Assembly: GCA_964501275.1 (NCBI GenBank)
Contig: CAZCSP010000021.1
Span: 4,909-68,908 of the forward strand
Source of the DNA: 55-13 sp964501275
Lineage (GTDB): Bacteria > Armatimonadota > Fimbriimonadia > Fimbriimonadales > Fimbriimonadaceae
Direction of reading: 5' to 3'
DNA: 64,000 nucleotides
The position numbers and the translations under genes are program-made. The notes beneath the pieces are model-generated. The model ran no database searches. It saw only the letters and a list, made by a program, of their open reading frames with translations, and had not been told where the DNA came from. This document shows positions 15,182 to 23,555 of the stretch, one piece after another (within the stretch, counting starts at the first letter, position 1; each line of letters begins with the position of its first letter).

Positions 15182-16209
15182 CAGCTTGCCTCCACAGGAG
15201 TCGGATGGCGATCCGCCCACTTCCTCAGCGCGACCAGGCCCAGCACCGCCGCCGCCTGCACTACATAAATGAGCACGGTCCCGTCAGCCGTGAACCCCGC
15301 CAAATTCTTGGACCCCGCCAAGATCGCGGCGAAGTAGAGGGCGCTCAGGCAGACTGCAATCGGGTGGAGCCCCGCCAGCAGGGCAACCGGAATCGCCAGG
15401 AATCCCCAGTTCTGGGAGAAGCCCTGCCCAAGCTGTTGGGTGACCCCCATATACTCCACCCCGCCCGCTAATCCGCAAAGCCCGCCCGAGATTGCCATCG
15501 CCAAGAGCTTGGATCGGGGCGCAGAAATCCGGTTGGCCCGCGCCGCCCGGTCGTTTTCCCCGACCAACCGCAGTTGGAATCCCGCCTTGGTTCGGAAGAG
15601 AAACACGGATATCCCCACCGCCAAGATGAAAACGAGAAAGATGCCCACGTGAAGGTCATAGGCGGGGTTGAACTTGGGCAGGGCCTGGAAGTCGGGCAGC
15701 CGGTCGGTCTGAGGAAGCCGCCCCGACTTCTCCCGCAGAGGGCCGCTGACCAGGTAAGCCAGCATCTGGATCGCGACGAAGTTGAGAAGGATCGTAGAGA
15801 TCACCACCTCCACCCCCCGCCGCACAAACAACCACCCCGCCAACCATCCCCAAGCCGCTCCGCCCAAGAGACTTGCCGAGAGGATGAGAAGCGACATCAG
15901 AGGCCAGCCAAGCCCGGATTCCAGGAAGGGCCGAGCCAAAAAAGCCCCGAAAATCCCCCCAACAACAAGCTGCCCCTCCCCCCCAATGTTGTACATCCCC
16001 CCACGCCATGCCACCACGATGCCGAGGCCGGTAAGCACCAGCGGAATCCACTTCACCAGGGTCCGGGTAAGGCCCAATTGATCGCCAAGCGCGCCCTCGG
16101 CAAGCAGCCTCGCGGAACCAAAGGGGTCGGGAGTGATGGCGGCAAGGGTCAGGAGCAGGATGAACAACAGACCTAGAACCGTCAGGGCCGAGAAGGCATA
16201 GCGGTTCAC
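15181..16209 (-). CDS. BMP-type nucleoside ABC transporter permease, first subunit
   Basis: The 342-residue product has about nine membrane segments and the permease signature VVAWRGGMYNIGGEGQLVVGGIFGAF. The cytoplasmic loop FRTKAGFQLRLVGENDRAARANRIS is the site expected to contact the ATPase. It is the YufP-type partner of the neighbouring permease. It overlaps the ATPase gene by 4 bases (ATGA) and the next permease by 1, so the transporter is encoded as one coupled unit. Confidence 0.88.
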   Translation of the reverse strand: MNRYAFSALTVLGLLFILLLTLAAITPDPFGSARLLAEGALGDQLGLTRTLVKWIPLVLTGLGIVVAWRGGMYNIGGEGQLVVGGIFGAFLARPFLESGLGWPLMSLLILSASLLGGAAWGWLAGWLFVRRGVEVVISTILLNFVAIQMLAYLVSGPLREKSGRLPQTDRLPDFQALPKFNPAYDLHVGIFLVFILAVGISVFLFRTKAGFQLRLVGENDRAARANRISAPRSKLLAMAISGGLCGLAGGVEYMGVTQQLGQGFSQNWGFLAIPVALLAGLHPIAVCLSALYFAAILAGSKNLAGFTADGTVLIYVVQAAAVLGLVALRKWADRHPTPVEAS

Positions 16210-18128
16210 GCTTGAGTCCCCCCCACCAAACTCGCCGCATCCTCCGCTTCCCTGAGTTCCCCGCGCGACAGAAACAGTGTCCGGTCGGCCAGGCTGGCAA
16301 GCTCGTCCAAATCCGTACTGATCAACAAAACCGCCGCCCCCTCGTCGCGGGCTTTGAGGATCTGGCGCTGCACAAAGTCGGCGGCGCGGATATCGAGACC
16401 TCGGGTGGGATTGACGGCGACAAGCAGGTCAGGAGTCTGGTCCAGGTTGCGGCTCACCACCACCTTCTGCTGGTTCCCCCCACTCAGGCTCCCGGCTTTC
16501 TCGGCCGGGCTGGGCGTTTTGATTTGGAACTGCTCCACCAGCTTCGACGACCAGTCTCGGATTGCCCTTACTCTCAGGAAAGGCCCTTTCGTAAGCTCCG
16601 GCCATCGATGCCCCTCGATTAGCATGTTATCCTGGATGCTCATGCCTAAGGCAAGCCCGTCCATTTGACGGTCTTGAGGGACGTAGCCAATCCGCATGGA
16701 CCGCTGATCTCCAGATCGGCGAAGCAAATTTGTATCCGAGCCTGAGGCTCCTACAACCTCAAACCCCTCCATCCCCAACCGCTTCCTCCCCAACCTTTGG
16801 GGAGGAAGGGACTTTAACTCCCCCTCCTCCAAGTGGTTCGTCTTGGAGGAGGGGGTCGGGGGGAGGAGGTCTCCCTTGGAGTCGCCAAGGTTGTCACCCT
16901 CTACAGGCTCGGTATCTCCTACAACTTCAAACCCCTCCATCCCCAACCCCTTCCACCCCAACCTTTGGGGAGGAAGGGGCTTTAACTCCCCCTCCTCCAA
17001 GTGGTTCGTCTTGGAGGAGGGGGTCGGGGGGAGGAGGTCTCCCTTGGAGTCGCCGTCGCCTTCTACAGGTTCGCGGCCCGACGGCGGCACAATGCATCCG
17101 CCGCCTACAGTATCTCCACCTTCTACAAGCTCAAACCCCTCCATCCCCCGACCCCTTCCTCCCCGACCTTCGGGGAGGAAGGGGAGCCAGGCAACTTTGC
17201 CTTTGCTCACCACCCTTACCCCAATCGCCGCCTCCGCCAACTCAACCTGCCCATTCCCATCCACTCCGCCAATCCCCAGAATCTCGCCTCTTCTCACTTC
17301 CAAGGAAATCCCGCGCAAAGCATCCTCCCCCCTATCCCCTTTGGCCCAGACATCTTTCAAGAGCAACCCCGGTTGGGTGTCTTGGCGAATCTCCTTCACG
17401 AGATTGGGAGGCAGGTCGCCGACCATCCAAGTCGCAAGTCGCCCCTCATCCACCTCCCCGATACCAGCCGTCGCCACGAACCGGCCCCGCCTCAGGACGG
17501 TCACGCGGTCGGCGACCGCCAGGACCTCGCTCAGTTTGTGGGCGATGAGGATGACGATCTTGCCTTGGTCGCGCAGGTCGCGGAGGACTCGGAAAAGGTC
17601 CAGGACCTCGTCCGGGCCGAGGACGGCGGTCGGCTCGTCCAGAATCACCACCGGCGAATCGTCGGCGAGGACCTTCAGAATTTCGATCCTTTGTTGGATG
17701 CCGACGGGAAGGTTGCGAACCTTGGCGGCCGGGCTTGCTTCCCAACCCAGTTCGCGGGCGAGTTCCAGCGCCCGAGCCGCCAGCGCCGCCACATCCAAAC
17801 GGCCAGCCAAGGAACCCAGCCGATCCAAAGCCAGGTTCTCCGCCACGGTGAACTCGGGTACGAGCATGAAGTGCTGATGCACCATTGCGATCCCCGCCTT
17901 GCGACACTCGAACGGCCTTCCCAAAGGAAGCGGTTTGCCATCGAGCAGGACCCGGCCCGAGTCGGGCGAGACGAACCCCGCCATCACCCCCATCAAGGTG
18001 GATTTCCCGGCCCCATTCTCCCCTAGAACAGCGTGAATCTCACCGGAAGCAAACGCCGCCGAAACATCTTCCAACGCCCGGACGGAGCCGTAGCGCTTGG
18101 ATAGACCTTCGACGACGAGTTGGCTCAA
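16206..18128 (-). CDS. RbsA-like double ATPase of a nucleoside ABC importer, with a repeat-derived insert
   Basis: The 640-residue protein has two nucleotide-binding domains. NBD1 has Walker A GENGAGKST (36-44), a degenerate signature LPVGIQQRIEIL and Walker B VVILDEPTAVL. NBD2 starts near residue 260, has the usual degenerate P-loop (GGVDGNGQVELAEA) and resumes with YVPQDRQMDGL, LSGGNQQKVVVSRNL and NPTRGLDI. Between them, residues of about 318-475 are foreign: Gly/Glu/Pro-rich text repeated three times (LEEGELKPLPPQRLG and similar), encoded by dispersed repeats. Family members are usually about 500 residues. The frame stays open throughout, so the protein may still work, with a large surface loop. 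Confidence 0.88.
   Translation of the reverse strand: MSQLVVEGLSKRYGSVRALEDVSAAFASGEIHAVLGENGAGKSTLMGVMAGFVSPDSGRVLLDGKPLPLGRPFECRKAGIAMVHQHFMLVPEFTVAENLALDRLGSLAGRLDVAALAARALELARELGWEASPAAKVRNLPVGIQQRIEILKVLADDSPVVILDEPTAVLGPDEVLDLFRVLRDLRDQGKIVILIAHKLSEVLAVADRVTVLRRGRFVATAGIGEVDEGRLATWMVGDLPPNLVKEIRQDTQPGLLLKDVWAKGDRGEDALRGISLEVRRGEILGIGGVDGNGQVELAEAAIGVRVVSKGKVAWLPFLPEGRGGRGRGMEGFELVEGGDTVGGGCIVPPSGREPVEGDGDSKGDLLPPTPSSKTNHLEEGELKPLPPQRLGWKGLGMEGFEVVGDTEPVEGDNLGDSKGDLLPPTPSSKTNHLEEGELKSLPPQRLGRKRLGMEGFEVVGASGSDTNLLRRSGDQRSMRIGYVPQDRQMDGLALGMSIQDNMLIEGHRWPELTKGPFLRVRAIRDWSSKLVEQFQIKTPSPAEKAGSLSGGNQQKVVVSRNLDQTPDLLVAVNPTRGLDIRAADFVQRQILKARDEGAAVLLISTDLDELASLADRTLFLSRGELREAEDAASLVGGTQA
16690..17190. 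repeat. Mosaic of dispersed repeats inside the ABC ATPase gene
   Basis: Three copies of a unit beginning CTACAACCTCAAACCCCTCC start at about 16751, 16919 and 17123 (period about 168 bp between the first two; the third is truncated). Each contains inverted GGGGAGGAAGGG-type arms. On the right is an ATGCAT element (17081-17110), also found at 29191-29220 and 60355-60439. On the left is a GATCTGGAGATC element (16696-16720), also at 27238 and 27741. The unit start is also found intergenically at 29233. All is read in frame by the ATPase ORF. Confidence 0.85.
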
Positions 18129-18132
18129 GGGG

Positions 18133-19104
18133 TCAGAAGTCGTCCTTGGGAACGGTCAGTTTGCCCGCCACGATGTTAGCCTTGGCCTGGTCGATCTTGG
18201 CCTTGAGCTCGGCGGGCACGGCGTCGGCAAAGCTGGGGTTGATCACGAAGTCGATCGCGCCCTTGTCCATGCCGATCAGGTTGACTCCGCCCTTGTAGGT
18301 CCCCTCCTTCACCTGCTTGGCGAGGTCGAGGAAGGCGGGCTTGGCGACGATCACCGCCGACGCCACCACCACACCCGACTCGTTGGCGTTCTGGTCGGCG
18401 TTGGAGCCAAAGACGAAGACGCCCTTCTCCTTGGCGGCATTGAACACCGACTGCGCCCCCTGGTTCGCCTGGTGAATGATGTAGTCTGCCTTCTCGGCGA
18501 TGGCAGCAAGGGTGGCCTGCTTATAGGCGGCAGGGTCGTTGCCGGGAAGCGGAACTAGCTTGCTGACGATCTTGATGTCCGGGTTCACCGCCTTCGCCCC
18601 GGCTTCAAAGCCTTTGAAAGTGGAGACGATGGAGGGCACATCCAGCCCAACGGTCGCAATCACCCCCGTCTTGCTCATCCCCGCCGCCATCATTCCCGCC
18701 AGGTAAAAGCCCTCTTCCAGGTAGAAGCGGAAAGCGCCATAGTTTGTGCCGCTCTCACCTCCTGACGAACTGACGAAGACGGTCTTGGGAAAATCCTTGG
18801 CAACCTCGGCCTCGACCTGGTTGTACTCGTACCCATGCCCGATGACCAGGTTGTAGCCGTCCTGCCCATAAGTGCGCATGGCGTCGCGAATCCCGCTGTC
18901 GGTCGCCTCCTGGTTATTCACCTCCGCGCCCAGATCGGCCTTGATAGCCTGCAACCCGTCATAAGCCAGGGCATTCCACCCGGCGTCGCTGACGGGTCCG
19001 GGGGTGAGGAGGGCGACTTTGAAGGCGTCGCTCTTGGTCTCACCCGAACAGCCGAAGGCAAAAACGAGCGCCAGCAACGGAAATATGCGCATGAGCTTCA
19101 TCAT
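18133..19104 (-). CDS. BMP family (Med/PnrA-like) nucleoside-binding lipoprotein
   Basis: From ATG 19104 the product is 323 residues. The signal peptide ends in a lipobox (LVFAFGCS), so it is a lipid-anchored binding protein. The mature part has the BMP pattern: KVALLTPGPVSDAGWNALAYDGL, VIGHGYEYN, GFYLAGMMAAGMSKTGVIATVGLDVP, DYIIHQANQGAQSVFNAAKEKGVFVFGSNADQN. PnrA/Med relatives bind purine nucleosides. It is the first gene of the importer operon, 4 bases before the ATPase gene. In-frame starts further upstream (19149) are possible but spoil the signal peptide. Confidence 0.88.
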   Translation of the reverse strand: MMKLMRIFPLLALVFAFGCSGETKSDAFKVALLTPGPVSDAGWNALAYDGLQAIKADLGAEVNNQEATDSGIRDAMRTYGQDGYNLVIGHGYEYNQVEAEVAKDFPKTVFVSSSGGESGTNYGAFRFYLEEGFYLAGMMAAGMSKTGVIATVGLDVPSIVSTFKGFEAGAKAVNPDIKIVSKLVPLPGNDPAAYKQATLAAIAEKADYIIHQANQGAQSVFNAAKEKGVFVFGSNADQNANESGVVVASAVIVAKPAFLDLAKQVKEGTYKGGVNLIGMDKGAIDFVINPSFADAVPAELKAKIDQAKANIVAGKLTVPKDDF

Positions 19105-19227
19105 GGTAGTTTGGGAGCCTACCCGGTTGATTTCGCTGGAACCGAACATTTGCGCCCAACCAGAGGTCGAAACCGTCTGTATAGGCGCAGATCGCTTCTA
19201 TAGTCAAAGTGCAGGGGTGTTGAGGAT

Positions 19228-19917
19228 ATGAAGAAATACGGAGCTGAGTTTATTGGAACGTTCTGGCTGGTTTTGGGCGGGTGCGGCAGCGCCGTCTTGG
19301 CGGCCGCCTTTCCTGAGGTCGGGATTGGGCTGGTGGGCGTCTCCATCGCTTTCGGTTTGACCGTCCTGACCATGGCCTACGCCATCGGGCATATTTCGGG
19401 GTGCCATCTGAATCCGGCGGTGACCATCGGCCTGTGGGCAGGAGGCAGGTTCCCAGCCAAGGAAGTAGGCCCCTATATCATCTCCCAGGTCATTGGCGGC
19501 CTTGCGGGAGCCGGGGTTCTCTATCTGATCGCCACTGGAAAGCCGGGTTTCGATGTGTCGGCGGGGTTCGCATCCAACGGGTTTGGCCAGCACTCGCCCG
19601 GAGGGTACACCATGGTCGCCGCGCTGGTCACCGAGATCGTCATGACCATGATGTTCCTGCTCATCATCATGGGCGCCACTTCGAAACGGGCTCCGGCTGG
19701 ATTCGCTCCCATCGCGATTGGCCTCGGACTGACCCTGATCCACCTGATCAGCATCCCGGTCACCAACACGTCGGTCAACCCGGCGAGAAGCACGGGGGTC
19801 GCGGTCTTCGTCGGAGGTTGGGCGACCACCCAACTCTGGTTGTTCTGGGTCGCGCCGATTGTCGGAGCCGTGATTGGAGCGGTGATCTATAAGTCGCTCG
19901 GCGAAAGCGACGACTAG
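19228..19917 (+). CDS. aqpZ: Aquaporin (AqpZ-like)
   Basis: The 229-residue six-helix membrane protein carries both NPA boxes (GCHLNPAVTIGLW and TSVNPARSTGVAVF). An Arg follows the second NPA, and the start AEFIGTFWLVLGGCGSAVLAA is typical of aquaporin Z. This makes a water-selective rather than glycerol channel likely, since NPARS with a narrow filter is the AqpZ form and GlpF has NPARD. It is divergent from the BMP operon, sharing a 120-base intergenic region. GAGG lies just before ATG 19228. Confidence 0.93.
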   Translation: MKKYGAEFIGTFWLVLGGCGSAVLAAAFPEVGIGLVGVSIAFGLTVLTMAYAIGHISGCHLNPAVTIGLWAGGRFPAKEVGPYIISQVIGGLAGAGVLYLIATGKPGFDVSAGFASNGFGQHSPGGYTMVAALVTEIVMTMMFLLIIMGATSKRAPAGFAPIAIGLGLTLIHLISIPVTNTSVNPARSTGVAVFVGGWATTQLWLFWVAPIVGAVIGAVIYKSLGESDD

Positions 19918-19924
19918 GGCTAGG

Positions 19925-19960
19925 CGCGCTGTGGGCAAGGCTTGTCTAGCCCACAGCGCG
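19925..19960. terminator. Bidirectional hairpin between aqpZ and the acetyltransferase
   Basis: A perfect 12-bp inverted repeat (19925-19936 with 19949-19960) and a 12-base loop. It begins 7 bases after the aqpZ stop, and its right arm encodes the last residues of the convergent acetyltransferase gene. There is no clear T-tract. It probably serves as a shared terminator for both converging transcripts. Confidence 0.65.
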
Positions 19961-20509
19961 AAGCCACTCCTCCCTCAAAATCCCAAAGCCTAGCGCATCG
20001 TAGTACTCCCCCCTCACAATCCGCGCCTTTCGGTACCGGGCCTCTTCCCTGAAGCCTAGCTTCTCCGCCAATCGGATCATCCCCGGATTTCCAGACCAGG
20101 TCTGCAAGTCCAACCGTGCCAGTTCGGGCATCTGGTCGAACAGGAAGTCGATCCAGAGGGTCAGGGACTCTTGCCCGATTCCCTTGCCCCAGGATTCGGG
20201 ATCAAAGATGGCGATGCCGATGGCCATCCAGTTCGTCTCCTGGCTGATCCAATACCGGTTGACGCTGCCGATCAGGAGATGTCCGTCAAGCGGGGAGATC
20301 ACCAAACGCAGCGGCACCTTGGGCGGGTCTTGGATGCCCTCCCGAAAGCTCTCCATATGCTCATCGGCCTCCTCGGGGGTGAAGGACGGGTAATAGGGGG
20401 CGTCGGTCTCCTCCCATTTGTGGCCAGGGCGCAGCCATTCTCGGTAGACGGGAAGATCGGCGGCCACCCAATCCCGCAACACCACTTTCTCACCCGTCCC
20501 TCGAATCAT
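19946..20509 (-). CDS. GNAT family N-acetyltransferase (RimJ/RimL-like)
   Basis: The 187-residue product resembles the Acetyltransf_3 branch. It has an N-terminal VVLRDWVAADLPVYREWL, a central strand LLIGSVNRYWI, then AIGIAIFDPESWGKGIGQESLTLWIDFLFDQ with the acetyl-CoA loop (WGKGIGQE), and a C-terminal LQTWSGNPGMIRLAEKLGFREEARYRKARI. Relatives acetylate N-termini of proteins or small amines; the substrate here cannot be told. It converges on aqpZ, sharing the terminator hairpin. Confidence 0.85.
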   Translation of the reverse strand: MIRGTGEKVVLRDWVAADLPVYREWLRPGHKWEETDAPYYPSFTPEEADEHMESFREGIQDPPKVPLRLVISPLDGHLLIGSVNRYWISQETNWMAIGIAIFDPESWGKGIGQESLTLWIDFLFDQMPELARLDLQTWSGNPGMIRLAEKLGFREEARYRKARIVRGEYYDALGFGILREEWLRAVG

Positions 20510-20524
20510 GGGAGGAAGTATGGC

Positions 20525-21541
20525 CTAGGGTGGAGATCCGGGCATTCCATGAAATCGGTTGCTTGAGTGTTTCAGGTTCCACTGACGCTTTGAAACGGGA
20601 ACTTGTCCCCTTTCCAGACAGTCCGCGACATAGGCGGCATATTCCCGGCCTACATGTTCGTTTACCGTCGTCGGAGTCGGTCGAGCCGCATAGTTCCGCA
20701 AAGCGTCTATCGCCTTCCGATCCTTTAGCAGGCCCAAAGCTTCGACCGCGTCTAGCCGAATCGATGGTATTCGGTCATCGAGCGCCTTGATTACGCGTGG
20801 AACATCCTGTTTCTTCCCAACCTGTCCCAAAACTCGAACAGCGTCCGCCCTCAGAGCGGCGTTCGTTGGTCTGTCTAGCTCTCCCCGATACTTCTTGAGA
20901 GCCCAGTCGTCGCCAAGCTTTGCCAAGGCTTGGATGGCCTCGCGAGACTTGTTGGGGCCGTAGTTCGGTTGAGGCACCCGCAGGGATCGATCATAGAATT
21001 TCCGGACAATCGGTATGTCTGTTTCGTTACCCACTGTTCCCAAAGCGCGCAAGGCCGCGAGTTCGTCTTTCGCAACCGCTTCTCGTAACGCTGGCTGACC
21101 TCCCTTGAACCCCCAAGTCGCGCTTAACGCGGCGGCACTCCACCTGACCTTAGCCTCCGCATGGGTGACAGCTACCGCTTCGATCACCCGCCGAGTCTCG
21201 ACCAAGGGTGAACGTTCAAGCGAGGTCAGTATCGCCAAGCCCACTTTTTGGTTGGCAGTCGGCAAAGCCTTGGCGAGAGCTTTGAACAAGGTAGGCCGAT
21301 TGCGCCGTGATACTTCCATAGGCACCACCGATGCCCGTGTGGAATTGGGTTTGCTGAGTTCGGCTGTTAAATCTGCATCAGAAGCCGTTAAAGCCCAAAG
21401 TAAATCCTCTCTTTGAGCGTGAGGTGTGTACGTGGTCATTGAGTCCAAGTACCGCTCCGCGTTTGACCGAGACATCTGGGCGGAGCCGAGGCAAACCGCG
21501 CCCCAGAATGCCAGCGCCAATAGCAGTCCGTAGGGTTTCAC
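20525..21541 (-). CDS. Secreted HEAT-repeat protein
   Basis: A 338-residue protein with a signal peptide (residues 1-21, ending GSAQ). The mature part is all-helical with repeats of the HEAT/PBS type, clearest at LRADAVRVLGQVGKKQDVPRVIKALDDRIPSIRLDAVEALGLLKD and the preceding AIQALAKLGDDWALKKY. Such proteins are usually protein-binding scaffolds. No catalytic motif is seen and the role is unknown. It is divergent from the GH32 gene, 65 bases away. Confidence 0.75.
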   Translation of the reverse strand: MKPYGLLLALAFWGAVCLGSAQMSRSNAERYLDSMTTYTPHAQREDLLWALTASDADLTAELSKPNSTRASVVPMEVSRRNRPTLFKALAKALPTANQKVGLAILTSLERSPLVETRRVIEAVAVTHAEAKVRWSAAALSATWGFKGGQPALREAVAKDELAALRALGTVGNETDIPIVRKFYDRSLRVPQPNYGPNKSREAIQALAKLGDDWALKKYRGELDRPTNAALRADAVRVLGQVGKKQDVPRVIKALDDRIPSIRLDAVEALGLLKDRKAIDALRNYAARPTPTTVNEHVGREYAAYVADCLERGQVPVSKRQWNLKHSSNRFHGMPGSPP

Positions 21542-21606
21542 AAAAGGCTAAACGCCACGAATAGGCGAATAGTTCTTACTTTCATGCGCAATCTGAGGAG
21601 GTTGAG

Positions 21607-22947
21607 GTGAAATGGGAGGATGCCTGCCTGATGGCCGCCATCGCCATGGTTACCCAAGCCACCGACTTCCAAGAAAAGCTTCGCCCCCAGTTCCACTTCA
21701 CCGCGCCCAAGGGCTGGCTGAACGATCCGAATGGGCTGGTGTTCTATAAGGGCGAGTACCACCTGTTCTACCAGCACAACCCGTTTGGCGCGGAGTGGGG
21801 CAATATGACTTGGGGCCACGCGGTAAGCAAAGACCTCTTGCACTGGCAGCACCTTCCCCATGCCCTGGAACCCGATGCGATGGGGACGATGTTCAGTGGG
21901 TCGGCGGTGGTGGATTGGAAGAACACCTCGGGCTTGGGAACCAAGGAGAACCCGCCGATGGTGATTCTGTACACCGCCGCCGGAGGCACGAACGACCTGA
22001 GCAAAGGCCAGCCGTTCACGCAATGCCTCGCCTACTCCATCGACGGACGAACCTTTACCAAATACCCCGGCAATCCAATCCTGCCGCACATCGAGAGGGA
22101 AAACCGCGATCCCAAAGTTTTCTGGCACGAGCCGACCAAGAACTGGATCATGACGCTCTACCTGGATGGCGACCACTACGCCATCCTTCGCTCCCACAAT
22201 CTCATCTCTTGGGCGCGGGCGGGGAACGTGACGCTGCCCGGCGACAGTGAATGTCCCGACCTGTTCGAGCTTCCGGTCGATGGGGACGCCAAGCGTAAGA
22301 AGTGGGTGTTCTGGGGCGCGGCGGGCAAGTACCGTATCGGGAGCTTCGACGGGTATCAATTCAAGGCGGAGACCGAGCCTCTGACCTCCAACTTCGGCGC
22401 TCACACCTACGCGGCCCAAACCTACTCCGACGCCCCCCGGAACCGGCGCATCCAGATCGGGTGGATGCGGGGCGGCAACTATCCGGGGATGCCGTTCAAC
22501 CAGCAAATGACCCTGCCCTTGGAGCTATCCCTCAAGTCCACCCCCGACGGCCCCCGCCTTTCGTCGCTCCCCGTTGCCGAATTGGGCAAGATCAGGTTGA
22601 GGAAACTAGGTGCCGGGGAGTCGGCGGAGCTTTTGGAGGTTCGGGCAATCTTGGATGCCTCTGCCGATGCCACGCTCCAAATCGGGGAGCATGAGATTCG
22701 TTACGAAGCCGCCACCCAGACCCTCCACTGCCTGGGCAAGTCGGCAAAGCTGATCAGCGGCAAGCCCGAGTTCGACTTGATCGTTTACCGGGATCGGACA
22801 TCCTTGGAGGTCTTCGCCGACTCCGGGTTGATCTCCATGCCGTTCTGCTTTGTGCCTACCAAGCCCGTGGACAGGGTGAGTGCGAGTTCAGCAAAGCGGT
22901 GGGAGGTTTATGAGTTAAAATCGACAGTAAAGACAGGATTAAAGTGA
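21607..22947 (+). CDS. Glycoside hydrolase family 32 (fructan beta-fructosidase / levanase type)
   Basis: The 446-residue protein has the GH32 five-blade propeller with nucleophile D40 in WLNDPNG, the RDPK transition-state-stabilising motif near residue 168, and the acid/base Glu of ECPDLFEL near residue 215, then a C-terminal beta-sandwich. It hydrolyses terminal fructose from sucrose or fructans. AGGAGG (21596-21601) sits 5 bases before GTG 21607. Residues 9-18 (MAAIAMVTQA) could be a short, weak signal, so the location is uncertain. The stop overlaps the next gene. Confidence 0.92.
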   Translation: MKWEDACLMAAIAMVTQATDFQEKLRPQFHFTAPKGWLNDPNGLVFYKGEYHLFYQHNPFGAEWGNMTWGHAVSKDLLHWQHLPHALEPDAMGTMFSGSAVVDWKNTSGLGTKENPPMVILYTAAGGTNDLSKGQPFTQCLAYSIDGRTFTKYPGNPILPHIERENRDPKVFWHEPTKNWIMTLYLDGDHYAILRSHNLISWARAGNVTLPGDSECPDLFELPVDGDAKRKKWVFWGAAGKYRIGSFDGYQFKAETEPLTSNFGAHTYAAQTYSDAPRNRRIQIGWMRGGNYPGMPFNQQMTLPLELSLKSTPDGPRLSSLPVAELGKIRLRKLGAGESAELLEVRAILDASADATLQIGEHEIRYEAATQTLHCLGKSAKLISGKPEFDLIVYRDRTSLEVFADSGLISMPFCFVPTKPVDRVSASSAKRWEVYELKSTVKTGLK

Positions 22948-23156
22948 GCGAATACTTGATTATCATCGAGCGAGAAGAAGACGCCTGGCGTGCTTATGCC
23001 CCTGACTTGCCCGGTCTGGGAGTCGCGGGAGCCAGTCGCGAGGAAGTTGAGCAACTTGCCCGCGAAGCCGTCGCCAACCATGTCGCTTTGCTGAAAGACC
23101 TGGGTGAACGCGTGCCGGAACCTTCTACTCAAATTGCCTACGTCAAAGTGGCCTAG
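22944..23156 (+). CDS. HicB family antitoxin-like protein, no HicA partner
   Basis: The 70-residue product (EYLIIIEREEDAWRAYAPDLPGLGVAGASREEVEQLAREAVANHVALL) is a HicB-type partial RNase H fold: strand, YxAxxPDLPG, then a helix with EE..AREA. In HicAB modules HicB neutralises the HicA RNase; no HicA is adjacent. The GTG start overlaps the GH32 stop (GTGA), giving an unusual coupling between a sugar hydrolase and an orphan antitoxin. Its 3' end overlaps the tail of the convergent DUF6157 pseudogene by 14 bases. Confidence 0.8.
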   Translation: MSEYLIIIEREEDAWRAYAPDLPGLGVAGASREEVEQLAREAVANHVALLKDLGERVPEPSTQIAYVKVA

Positions 23157-23555
23157 ATGCCCGCTTGTTCCGCATCCCCTTCACTTGTTGCAACTCCTTA
23201 TCCGCCGCAAACGCCTGGTACTCGGGACTGCATAAACCGACCAGCGCTACTTTGCCCTCCGCATCAAAATGGAATCCCAACCCCAGCGCTTAGCCAAGGG
23301 GGAAGCTCGGAGGCAGGCATGAGGTTTCCTGAAGTACTCGCTTCTCGCCGCTTCGACTTCGTCCTCAGGAATGTGTTTATGGGCCAGGTGGGTTGCGAAT
23401 TGAAGCTCGTCTTGCGTGTATCGATAGGGCGTGTTCGCTAACAAGCCAAACTCCAAACCCGCCAAACCACTCGGAGGAGGCTCAGTCGCAACAGGGGTGG
23501 GACAATCCTCCGAGACTTGGATAAAGGTATTGCGATAGGTCCCTTCCTTATCCAT
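23143..23555 (-). pseudogene. DUF6157 family protein, frameshifted
   Basis: The N-terminal 90 residues read YRNTFIQVSEDCPTP, TPYRYTQDELQFATHL, then FRKPHACLRASPLAKRWGW, matching the DUF6157 pattern (CLRASxLxKxYGWG). At about 23277 the frame is lost after KRWGW. In the next frame the missing tail continues as GFHFDAEGKVALVGLCSPEYQAFAADKEL up to a stop at 23143. Restoring one G in the GGG run would rejoin them. DUF6157 has no established function. The upstream gene overlaps its start by 8 bases. Confidence 0.7.

Noticed and set aside
16730..17877. Plus-strand Pro/Ser-rich open frames opposite the ABC ATPase gene
   Set aside because: They arise from the repeat mosaic read on the other strand and lack any domain; the minus-strand frame carries both ATPase domains.
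22944..23441. HicAB toxin-antitoxin pair
   Set aside because: The ORF at 23157-23441 is antisense to the DUF6157 pseudogene and shows no HicA fold; only HicB is present.
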